Assembly: GCA_002083985.1 (NCBI GenBank)
Contig: MTER01000142.1
Span: forward strand, 1 to 6,316
DNA from: Candidatus Altarchaeales archaeon A3
Lineage (GTDB): Archaea; Altiarchaeota; Altiarchaeia; Altiarchaeales; Altiarchaeaceae
Direction: 5' to 3'
DNA length: 6,316 nucleotides
The notes under the pieces were generated by a model, which saw only the letters and a program-made list of their open reading frames with translations, made no database searches and was not told where the DNA came from. Positions 1 through 5,041 of this stretch are shown in pieces (the first letter of the stretch is position 1; each line of letters opens with the position of its first letter). A program made the translations under genes and the position numbers.

Positions 1-9
1 GAATATATT

Positions 10-84
10 GTCACCTCGCTTCGCTCGGAGATTTTAAATAAATTTAAAATAACAATAGATTGAAAATTATTTCGCAACATGTCT
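10..84. repeat. Upstream half of duplicated intergenic module, copy A
   Basis: This AT-rich stretch holds CCTCGCTTCGCTCGG (14-28), then a TTTAAA-rich segment, then TTTCGCAACATGTCT (70-84). The same order is found at 3798-3861: CCGAACGAAGTGAGG (reverse complement of a variant of the first word), the TTTAAA-rich segment, and TTTTGCAACATGTCT (14 of 15 matching). In both places a transposase-like fragment begins about 145-153 bases further on. I read it as the remnant of a repeated mobile element. No gene is seen here. Confidence 0.55.
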
Positions 85-127
85 ATTATATTTATAAAAA
101 TATTGGTAAAAAAACAGATATATAATA

Positions 128-176
128 ACCTTGCTGATGCTCGGATATTTTAAAATCCTTATGATTTTAAAATTAT
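128..176. repeat. Palindromic hairpin repeat, 11-bp stem with 5-nt loop
   Basis: A perfect 11-bp stem pairs ATTTTAAAATC (147-157) with GATTTTAAAAT (163-173) around the loop CTTAT. It is preceded by CTTGCTGATGCTCGGAT (130-146), which resembles the CGCTTCGCTCGG word at 14-28 and the GATGTTCGTG word before the hairpin at 4879-4905. It belongs to a family of intergenic hairpins in this window. A lone AT-rich hairpin could be chance; the shared leader and loop length argue for a repeat family. Confidence 0.6.
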
Positions 177-199
177 CCCAATTTTAGTGGGCCAGCACC

Positions 200-315
200 A
201 AAGAGTGTAGGTTACTCGTGATTTTTTGACTGTTACGAGTGATTTACCACTTAATATTGAGCAAGTTCTCCAAAACATATTTTTAAACAAAAAACATATT
301 GATAAAATTGTCTAA
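200..315 (+). pseudogene. Decayed transposase C-terminal fragment, copy A
   Basis: Positions 200-269 match 3986-4055 at 63 of 70 bases without gaps. Read from 211 the frame is open to TAA at 313-315 and contains DFLTVTSDLPLNIEQVL, versus DFLTVTSDLSLNIEQVL in the second copy. Preservation of this peptide suggests a coding origin. The wording resembles the segment just before the last catalytic glutamate of IS4-superfamily (IS1634-like) DDE transposases; that family call is from memory and is an inference. There is no start, the frame upstream is closed by TAG (208-210), and the reading after residue 20 is unrelated to the other copy, so this cannot be functional. It runs into the promoter region of the next gene. 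Confidence 0.55.
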
Positions 316-335
316 AATTTATTAAAATATCTAAA
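299..335 (+). promoter_or_regulatory. Candidate promoter of the PsiE-ACT gene
   Basis: TTGATAAAATT (299-309) lies about 27-37 bases before the ATG at 336, fitting an archaeal TATA box for a leaderless transcript. A second AT-rich word, CTAAAATTTATTA (312-324), is closer than expected. No Shine-Dalgarno sequence precedes the ATG, only CTAAA. The region is so AT-rich that the exact box is uncertain. Confidence 0.35.
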
Positions 336-977
336 ATGGAAAAATTTTCAAAGTCAGTAAAGCCGATAATCATAATCCTTGACTATATATTTATTATTTT
401 ACTGGCCATCGTGGTAGGTGTTGGATTTTACGAATTTGTCCATACGCTGTATCTTCAGGCAATATTAGGAAAAGCGGACTTTATGACTTTATTGGGATCT
501 TTATTCATTATTTTGATTGGACTGGAATTGTTAAAAACGATGTTATTTACTGAAAGAGGAAGCATGAATTTTTATATTGTAGCAATTCTTGATATTGTGA
601 TGATTGCATTAGCGAGAAAATTAGTGCTGCTTTCTCCGAAAGACATGATAGATATTTACGAATATTTTGCAATTGGATTTATTTTGCTCGTAATACTTTT
701 AATAATAAAATATATGCCTGAGCCGTTTAGTTTAACACTTAAAAAAACAGTACATTTATATGCTGTCATCAAAGACGAAGTAGGAGCACTTAACAAAATT
801 ACAGATGTTTTGAAAAATTTAAATATAAACATATTAGAAGCCAAAGTAACTCCTGTCGGTGATGGAAAATCATCACTTAATGCAACCCTTATTTTGAAGA
901 AATCGGACTTGAATGAAGATGAACTTGAAGAAAAGCTGGAGGGTTTGGATGTTATGATTAAAGCAAAAGTGAGATGA
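336..977 (+). CDS. PsiE-like four-helix membrane protein fused to a C-terminal ACT domain
   Basis: This is a 213-residue membrane protein. Four hydrophobic helices are visible at about 12-34, 49-67, 79-97 and 106-126. The stretch LIGLELLKTM (60-69) followed by IALARKLVLL (90-99) matches the PsiE family (phosphate-starvation-inducible E), whose biochemical role is unknown. Residues 138-212 look like an ACT domain: HLYAVIKDEVGALNKITDVL, with the usual D-x-x-G-A-L turn, then a second helix (191-203) and a final strand. ACT domains usually bind small ligands such as amino acids and regulate the attached domain, so a ligand-sensing membrane protein is a reasonable inference. The ATG at 336 directly precedes the first helix. 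The gene stands 90 bases before the ABC permease and may be transcribed separately. Ligand and function cannot be told from sequence; the domain calls are fairly secure. Confidence 0.75.
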   Translation: MEKFSKSVKPIIIILDYIFIILLAIVVGVGFYEFVHTLYLQAILGKADFMTLLGSLFIILIGLELLKTMLFTERGSMNFYIVAILDIVMIALARKLVLLSPKDMIDIYEYFAIGFILLVILLIIKYMPEPFSLTLKKTVHLYAVIKDEVGALNKITDVLKNLNINILEAKVTPVGDGKSSLNATLILKKSDLNEDELEEKLEGLDVMIKAKVR

Positions 978-1026
978 TTTCAAAACGCAAAACATGAGTT
1001 TATTACAAAAAATTCAAAAGATGAAA

Positions 1027-1067
1027 TTTAAATTAAAATAAACCATATAAACAAATCAAAAAATAAC
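1027..1067 (+). promoter_or_regulatory. Candidate promoter of the ABC exporter operon
   Basis: The 90-base gap after the PsiE-ACT gene holds TTTAAATTAAAATA (1027-1040) and CCATATAAAC (1043-1052), either of which could be a TATA box; the second centres near -20 and the first near -34. No Shine-Dalgarno motif lies before the ATG at 1068, only AAAAAATAAC. A separate promoter is plausible, but read-through from upstream is not excluded. Confidence 0.35.
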
Positions 1068-2543
1068 ATGAAATTTATAACATTAGCAGTTAAGGGTATG
1101 AAAGAACTTGTAAGAGACAGAAAAGAATTAGCAATGATTTTACTTTTTCCGGTTGTCTTTGTTCTTGTATTCGGATACGCGTTCGGTGCCAGTGATGATG
1201 GTAATGCCCCGCACAAAATTGTCGTCCTAAATCATGATAAAGGCACATTTCTCACTTATGGCAACACTTCTGAAAAAATGAATTTCGGAGAAAATTTTAC
1301 GAACTTAATTGGAAATTTAACTTATGAGAACAGCACGATAAATTTATTTGAAATTCAAAATGCAACGGAATCAGAAGCAGAAAATTTATTGATGAAAAGA
1401 GAGATTGCGGGCATAATCATAATTCCCGAAAATTTTTCTGACTCAATATATGCGATGCTCAATGCTACTATAAGAAAGGAAGTTACATCATCAATCGGTG
1501 AAATGCTCATTGGCGGATTTGAAAATATGGGAAAAGGTACAAATATGACTAATATATCCAAAGGACTTATGTTTTACAATGAGAATGGCACACTGTACAA
1601 CTTTAATGGCACAATGCCCGAGAAGGGTACATTGCTTGCAGACACAAAATATTTTACGGAGATGTTTGGATTTGGCAATGTCTCAAATCAGATAAACTTC
1701 GGAGCATTTATGTCCGGAAACCAGACAATTCCAAATGTAACCAATATAACTTCTATGATTGTAATTAAAGGTGATATTGGATACAACGAATTCGGAATAA
1801 CACAGGGAATCATGGCAGGGGTATTGGACAGTTATGTTGAGGGTGTAAAAAAACAGGCAAGAGATAATGTTAGCAAACAATTCAATGTATCAGAGACACA
1901 AGATAAATTTATATTCGTAGAGGTAGAGGGTGTTTCCGGTACAGAAGCATTTACTATTTTTGATTTTATGGCGCCGGGATTTATCATATTTGCATTGCTG
2001 ACGTCTGCAATCAGTGTTGCATGCACATTGGCCAGAGAAACAGACAAAAAAACATTAACGCGGCTTAAAATAACAAAGATGAAGTCGTATGATCTCATGC
2101 TCGGAACATTAATTCCGTGGACTTTAATGTCAGTCATTCAGGTTCTTATAATATTGGCAGTTGCCGTAATGATTGGTTTTCACTGGCAGGGCGGATGGGA
2201 AAGTATAATAGTTGCGATATTTATAGGTTCTATTGCAGCATTCTCTTCAGTTTCTCTCGGACTCATAATTTCTTCTTTTGCAAATACTGAAAGACAGGCA
2301 AGTACATTAGGCATGCTTATTGCCATCCCTTTAAGTTTTTTGGCAGGTACATTTTTCCCAATTAACAAAACAATTGTGGAAATTTTACCATGGGGACATG
2401 CGGCGGAAGCATTAAGATCCGTATTGATATACGGAAATTTTGATATTCTCTACAATTTAGGAATGATGCTCATTTTAACAATAATTTTATTTGTAATAGG
2501 GGTTGTATTATTTCAAAAAAAGAAGATGAAAGCGGACTCGTGA
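1068..2543 (+). CDS. ABC-2 type transporter permease with a large glycosylation-rich outer domain
   Basis: This is a 491-residue permease of the ABC-2 (YhgE/NatB/ABCA-like) class, expected to export a substrate with the ATPase encoded just downstream. The N-terminal amphipathic stretch with VRDRKELAMILLFPVVF leads into helix 1 (about 22-40). A long external domain (about 41-295) follows, then helices near 298-320, 344-369, 378-402, 411-430 and 462-483, and a lysine-rich cytoplasmic tail. This one-plus-five layout is typical of the family. The outer domain carries 17 N-x-S/T sequons (asparagines 66, 76, 83, 88, 98, 122, 132, 159, 162, 173, 180, 204, 218, 223, 226, 267, 273); one more (N433) lies in the last outside loop. 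None falls in predicted cytoplasmic parts. The stop is 19 bases before the ATPase start, so the two are surely co-transcribed. The substrate is unknown: drugs, lipids or peptides are all possible. Confidence 0.88.
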   Translation: MKFITLAVKGMKELVRDRKELAMILLFPVVFVLVFGYAFGASDDGNAPHKIVVLNHDKGTFLTYGNTSEKMNFGENFTNLIGNLTYENSTINLFEIQNATESEAENLLMKREIAGIIIIPENFSDSIYAMLNATIRKEVTSSIGEMLIGGFENMGKGTNMTNISKGLMFYNENGTLYNFNGTMPEKGTLLADTKYFTEMFGFGNVSNQINFGAFMSGNQTIPNVTNITSMIVIKGDIGYNEFGITQGIMAGVLDSYVEGVKKQARDNVSKQFNVSETQDKFIFVEVEGVSGTEAFTIFDFMAPGFIIFALLTSAISVACTLARETDKKTLTRLKITKMKSYDLMLGTLIPWTLMSVIQVLIILAVAVMIGFHWQGGWESIIVAIFIGSIAAFSSVSLGLIISSFANTERQASTLGMLIAIPLSFLAGTFFPINKTIVEILPWGHAAEALRSVLIYGNFDILYNLGMMLILTIILFVIGVVLFQKKKMKADS

Positions 2544-2562
2544 AAATTATTATAAAACTAAA

Positions 2563-3501
2563 ATGAATGACATAGTTATAGAAACACAAAATTTATCAAA
2601 ACAATATGGAAATTTATTGGCGGTTAATGACTTAAATTTAGAGATAAAAAAAGGAGAGGTATTTGGTTTTTTAGGGCCAAATGGTTCCGGAAAAACAACA
2701 GCAATAAATATGATGGTCGGGCTGTTAAAACCAACAAATGGAAAGGTAATTATAGGTGGCAATAATGCTCCTGATGATGTTAAAGGAGGAATCGGAGTTA
2801 TGCCTCAGGAAATTGTTATATGGGATAATTTGACATGCATGGAAAATTTAATGGTTATCGGAGATATGTATGATGTTCCAAAAGATGTTATAAGGGAGAG
2901 GGTACATAAATTATTGACGGATTTGCAGTTAATAGATAAAAAAGATGCACTATCACACACCCTTTCAGGAGGTATGAAAAGGCGGCTGAATTTAGCCATG
3001 GCTTTAATACACGAGCCAGACATATTGGTTCTGGATGAGCCGTCTCCCGGGCTTGATCCACAGTCAAGACGGGTTCTCTGGAATTACATAAAGACATTAT
3101 CTGACGGCAAGAAGACAATAATCCTCACAACACATGATATGGAAGAAGCTGACAGATTAAGTGACAGGGTTGCAATAATAGACCACGGCAAACTGCTGAT
3201 ATTAGATACGCCTGAGAATCTGAAAAACAAGATAGGAAAAGGGGATATTGTTGAGATTAAGCTGCGTGATGAAGGAATGAACAAAAAGATTGTGCAGGAG
3301 ATTGCGTCTATAGATGAGATAGAAGAATCAAAAGAGGTCGGCGGAAAGATATATATCCGGGCACTAAATGCAGTTAAAAACCTTTCAACGATATTTAACC
3401 TTATTACATCTTCTGGCGGAGATATTGTTGATGTTAAGATTCGCAAAAATACACTGGAAGATGTTTTTATAACCCTTACAGGAAAAGAGTTGCGGGAGTG
3501 A
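2563..3501 (+). CDS. ABC transporter ATP-binding protein, partner of the ABC-2 permease
   Basis: This 312-residue cytoplasmic ATPase powers the permease encoded immediately upstream. All nucleotide-binding motifs are intact: Walker A GPNGSGKT (38-45), Q-loop glutamine 82 in MPQE, signature LSGGM (134-138), Walker B ILVLDEP (154-160) with catalytic glutamate 159, D-loop GLDP (163-166) and H-loop histidine 191. Residues about 226-312 form the C-terminal extension common to ABC-2 exporter ATPases (DUF4162-like), ending in the typical NTLEDVFITLTGKEL. The start at 2563 fits, with the family N-terminus (IETQNLSKQYG) beginning at residue 6. No Shine-Dalgarno motif precedes it even though it is the second gene of the operon. 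The permease-first order is less common than ATPase-first. Function as an exporter ATPase is secure; the substrate is not known. Confidence 0.93.
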   Translation: MNDIVIETQNLSKQYGNLLAVNDLNLEIKKGEVFGFLGPNGSGKTTAINMMVGLLKPTNGKVIIGGNNAPDDVKGGIGVMPQEIVIWDNLTCMENLMVIGDMYDVPKDVIRERVHKLLTDLQLIDKKDALSHTLSGGMKRRLNLAMALIHEPDILVLDEPSPGLDPQSRRVLWNYIKTLSDGKKTIILTTHDMEEADRLSDRVAIIDHGKLLILDTPENLKNKIGKGDIVEIKLRDEGMNKKIVQEIASIDEIEESKEVGGKIYIRALNAVKNLSTIFNLITSSGGDIVDVKIRKNTLEDVFITLTGKELRE

Positions 3502-3543
3502 ATCGCTTTCAGGATCAGGATGCGGGACATTAAAATTTAGCTG

Positions 3544-3576
3544 GAATATATTTAAAATTTCGGTTGAGATTTTCTA
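3544..3576 (+). promoter_or_regulatory. TATA-like box before a possible small ORF
   Basis: GAATATATTTAAAATTT (3544-3560) resembles an archaeal TATA element and lies about 17-33 bases before the ATG at 3577, compatible with a leaderless transcript. AT-rich DNA produces such words by chance, so support is weak. Confidence 0.25.
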
Positions 3577-3669
3577 ATGATCAATGATTCATTATTTACA
3601 ATTTATTCTTCCTCGGCTCACAAATTAGAACACGCGATAGAGCTCGCAGAACGATTAAATCGAGTATAA
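3577..3669 (+). CDS. Possible 30-residue small protein or gene remnant, unrecognised
   Basis: ATG at 3577 opens a 30-residue reading frame ending in TAA at 3667-3669. The second half, KLEHAIELAERLNRV, could form a charged amphipathic helix and uses GCG, CTC and CGA codons, richer in G+C than the surroundings. A TATA-like box stands at the right distance for a leaderless start. I recognise no family. It may be a true small protein, the stub of a gene truncated by the adjacent insertion-sequence debris (which begins 24 bases later), or chance. The frame is too short to decide from one sequence. Confidence 0.25.
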   Translation: MINDSLFTIYSSSAHKLEHAIELAERLNRV

Positions 3670-3719
3670 ATCCGTAAGGAATATAATTAGAGTTGTTGCA
3701 AATTAAAAATTTTAAAGGT

Positions 3720-3762
3720 GATTTTAAAATCGCAAAGATTTTAAATACTGAAAATCTGTAAG
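3720..3762. repeat. Tandem pair of AT-rich hairpins with 5-nt loops
   Basis: Two perfect hairpins follow each other: TTTAAAATC / GATTTTAAA around GCAAA (about 3723-3745), and TGAAAATC / GATTTTCA around TGTAA (about 3749-3769). Downstream, at 3798-3812, lies CCGAACGAAGTGAGG, the reverse complement of a variant of the leader word seen before the hairpins near the window start. In the minus orientation the order leader-then-hairpin is the same as at 128-176. Confidence 0.55.
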
Positions 3763-3797
3763 ATTTTCAATCTTACTTCAGAACATTTTGTAAATAT

Positions 3798-3861
3798 CCG
3801 AACGAAGTGAGGTTAAAATTAATAAAATTTAAAGGTGAAAAAGTTATTTTGCAACATGTCT
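3798..3861. repeat. Upstream half of duplicated intergenic module, copy B
   Basis: It contains CCGAACGAAGTGAGG (3798-3812), a TTAATAAAATTTAAA segment and TTTTGCAACATGTCT (3847-3861). This is homologous in order and wording to 10-84, with small insertions and deletions between them. The transposase fragment begins about 150 bases after the GCAACATGTCT word, as in copy A. Confidence 0.55.
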
Positions 3862-3985
3862 GTTGATAAAATTTAATAGGACTGAATAAATCCTATATTC
3901 CAAAAAAACACTGGCAAGGATAACTTAAAATTGATACGCCTTAAACCTGATCAGGAAAAGATTTTAAAGTTGGAATATGTTCAAT

Positions 3986-4125
3986 AAAGAGAGGAGGTTA
4001 TTTGTGATTTTTTGACGGTTACGAGTGATTTATCTCTTAATATTGAGCAAGTTCTAAAGTTGTTCCAAAAAGAGGAGATTGTAGAAAAATGGTATTTAAA
4101 ATCAATGAATATCAATTACTCTTGA
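3986..4125 (+). pseudogene. Decayed transposase C-terminal fragment, copy B
   Basis: The frame open from 3988 to TGA (4123-4125) reads DFLTVTSDLSLNIEQVL and continues LKLFQKEEIVEKWYLKS. The latter resembles the Y-x2-R-x3-E-x6-K (YREK) signature around the third catalytic acidic residue of IS4-superfamily DDE transposases, but the spacing is off by one residue before the glutamate and short after it, as expected for a decayed copy. A stop (3985-3987) closes the frame upstream and no start fits. The first 70 bases (3986-4055) match copy A at 90 percent. Family assignment is an inference from memory of such motifs; the shared frame between copies is directly visible. Confidence 0.6.
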
Positions 4126-4261
4126 TAGAAAAAAATTACGCCTGAAAATCAGGAAAAAGTTTAGAAATTTTTATGAGTAGATGACGTTTGTTTCAATTTT
4201 TTGGGGGGGAAACTCAGATTATAATAAAATATTTATAATGAAATTTAATTATTTGCAACAA

Positions 4262-4298
4262 AATATTTAAATTTAATTATCACAAGCAACAAATCAAA
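4262..4298 (+). promoter_or_regulatory. Candidate promoter of hicBA
   Basis: AATATTTAAATTT (4262-4274) lies about 25-37 bases before the ATG at 4299, the spacing expected for an archaeal TATA box of a leaderless mRNA. It begins exactly where the candidate right inverted repeat of the insertion-sequence remnant ends, so the promoter could have been brought or altered by that insertion. Confidence 0.45.
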
Positions 4299-4496
4299 AT
4301 GGAATTATCCGCTATTGTGAAAAAGGGAGAAAAACAATATGTTGCACTCTGTCCTGATTTGGATGTAGTGAGCCAGGGTTATACTGTTGAAGAAGCACTT
4401 AATAATTTAAAAGAAGCATGTGAACTCTATTTAGAAGATGAAGATGCTAAAATTACTCCTGGAATAATTAAAACGAGAAATTACTTATGCACCTAA
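4299..4496 (+). CDS. hicB: HicB-like antitoxin (UPF0150 family)
   Basis: This 65-residue protein has the single HicB-like domain: an N-terminal strand (MELSAIVKKG), QYVALCPDLDVVSQGYTVEEALNNLKEACELYLED, with the family's ALCPDLD and SQG-x-T-x-EEAL words. Such proteins bind and neutralise the HicA mRNA-interferase and often repress their own operon. No separate DNA-binding domain is visible, as in many short archaeal HicB proteins. The C-terminus is suspicious: after residue T59 the current frame ends RNYLCT, whereas the +1 frame from 4477 reads EITYAP, closer to the final strand expected in this family, so a one-base indel near 4473-4478 is possible. The stop lies 2 bases before the hicA ATG, so the pair is one transcript. 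The family call is secure, the exact end less so. Confidence 0.82.
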   Translation: MELSAIVKKGEKQYVALCPDLDVVSQGYTVEEALNNLKEACELYLEDEDAKITPGIIKTRNYLCT

Positions 4497-4498
4497 AG

Positions 4499-4731
4499 AT
4501 GTCGAAGCTGCCGCTGCTATCTGGGCGCGAAGTAATTAAAACACTCGAAAAAGTCGGTTTGTCGTGGTTGGACAAAAAGGAAGCCATATTCGGATGAAGA
4601 AAATGGCAACGGATTCTGATAGAACACGAATGACGATTGTTCCCAATCATAATGAAGTTGACAGAAGCACATTAAGAGAGATTATAAGACAGGCAGGATT
4701 AACAAATGAGGAGTTTATGGGTTTGATGTGA
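4499..4731 (+). pseudogene. hicA: HicA-like mRNA-interferase toxin, broken by a one-base frameshift
   Basis: ATG at 4499 starts MSKLPLLSGREVIKTLEKVG, the classic HicA N-terminus, but the frame then runs LSWLDKKEAIFG to a stop at 4595-4597. If one T is added in the TTT at 4558-4560, reading continues FVVVGQKGSHIRMKK, with the catalytic histidine of the dsRBD-like fold, through NHNEVDRSTLREIIRQAGLT to TGA at 4729-4731. The repaired product would be about 77 residues, normal for HicA. So a single-base deletion in a short T run has inactivated the toxin, or it is a sequencing error. The first 30 bases are unusually G+C rich for the region. HicA cleaves mRNA; loss of the toxin would leave HicB without its target. 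Confidence 0.85.
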
Positions 4732-5000
4732 TTTAGTTTGATAACATATTTTAACAAAAAGTAACTATTCAAAGGATACAAAAATTACTAAAAACTGCAG
4801 GTTTTTAATCTTTAAAAATCTATTGGATTTTTAAATTACCTGTGAAATTTTCAAAAATACACTCACAGATGTTCGTGCATTTTCAAAACGCAGAGTTTTG
4901 AAAATATCATAGTGTAAGCGAGATTATTTTAAACTTTCATAAAATAATTAGTTATTTCACACAAGAAAATAAAAATCATAATATTTATGAGGAAAAATCG
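4732..5000. other. Hairpin-rich intergenic region before fwdC
   Basis: No gene is seen between hicA and fwdC (about 310 bases). The region is AT-rich and its middle part is dominated by inverted repeats (listed separately at 4796-4925). The remainder shows no recognisable RNA gene or regulatory site apart from the fwdC promoter at its end. Confidence 0.6.
4796..4925. repeat. Cluster of palindromic hairpins with 5-nt loops
   Basis: Two perfect hairpins are seen: TTTAAAAATC (4811-4820) / GATTTTTAAA (4826-4835) around TATTG, and ATTTTCAAAAC (4879-4889) / GTTTTGAAAAT (4895-4905) around GCAGA. Each has a further outer pairing: CAGGT (4799-4803) with ACCTG (4838-4842), and TACACT (4858-4863) with AGTGTA (4911-4916). 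ACTCACAGATGTTCGTG before the second hairpin resembles the leader CTTGCTGATGCTCGG before the hairpin at 147-173. These are imperfect members of the same intergenic family; they could also fold in RNA. Confidence 0.6.
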
Positions 5001-5006
5001 TTCAAA

Positions 5007-5041
5007 TATTTATAAAATTTTAACCATTTATAAAATTTAAA
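5007..5041 (+). promoter_or_regulatory. Promoter of fwdC
   Basis: TATTTATAAA (5007-5016) is a good archaeal TATA box placed 26-35 bases before the ATG at 5042, so transcription should begin at or next to the start codon. A second TTTATAAA (5027-5034) is too close to serve. There is no Shine-Dalgarno motif; the ATG follows TTTAAA. Confidence 0.55.

Larger units (their letters stand above)
3693..4261. mobile_element. Decayed insertion sequence with candidate terminal inverted repeats
   Basis: TTGTTGCAAAT (3693-3703) and its exact reverse complement ATTTGCAACAA (4251-4261) bracket 569 bases, and both continue inward with AT-rich sequence. Between them lies the transposase-like fragment 3988-4125 on the + strand. 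A working IS of this kind would need well over 1 kb of transposase, so the element must have lost most of its coding part. TTATTTTGCAACA (3844-3856) and TTATTTCGCAACA (67-79) resemble the right end as well, so nested or stacked remnants are possible. I could not identify a clear target-site duplication. The right end abuts the hicB TATA-like box. Confidence 0.45.
3502..4298. other. Long intergenic region of decayed mobile-element material
   Basis: About 800 bases separate the ABC operon from hicB. They hold a possible 30-residue ORF (3577-3669), a candidate terminal inverted repeat (3693-3703 and 4251-4261), hairpin repeats (3720-3762), a GCAACATGTCT word shared with the window start, a transposase fragment (3988-4125), and a run of seven G (4203-4209) striking in such AT-rich DNA. 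Another short reading, VDDVCFNFLGG (4180-4209), may be the decayed transposase C-terminus, but a stop precedes it. No intact gene, tRNA or CRISPR array was seen. Confidence 0.65.

Noticed and set aside
214..240. ACTCGT...ACGAGT inverted repeat as an operator before PsiE-ACT
   Set aside because: The pairing is absent in the homologous copy at 4000-4026 (ATTTGT) and the bases are explained by the shared transposase reading frame.
994..1041. 15-codon ATG frame (MSLLQKIQKMKFKLK) between PsiE-ACT and the permease
   Set aside because: Very short, lysine-rich as expected from AT-rich DNA, and it overlaps the likely permease promoter.
1832..2137. 101-codon minus-strand frame opposite the permease
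   Set aside because: Shadow of the permease coding strand; no promoter, no recognisable domain.
3084..3530. 148-codon open frame on the minus strand opposite the ABC ATPase
   Set aside because: It lies antisense to a gene with every ATPase motif intact, and its translation shows only low-complexity serine/isoleucine-rich sequence with no family resemblance.
3990..4006. GAGGAGG followed by GTG, looking like a ribosome site plus start
   Set aside because: The GTG frame stops after three codons (TGA), so nothing could be made from it.
4089..4145. 18-codon ATG frame with GAGGAG about 12 bases upstream
   Set aside because: It overlaps the transposase fragment in another frame, spacing of the purine run is poor, and no gene in the window uses such ribosome sites.
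128..4925. CRISPR array suggested by several similar inverted repeats
   Set aside because: Repeats are few, unevenly spaced over kilobases, variable in sequence and not separated by uniform spacers; no cas gene is present.
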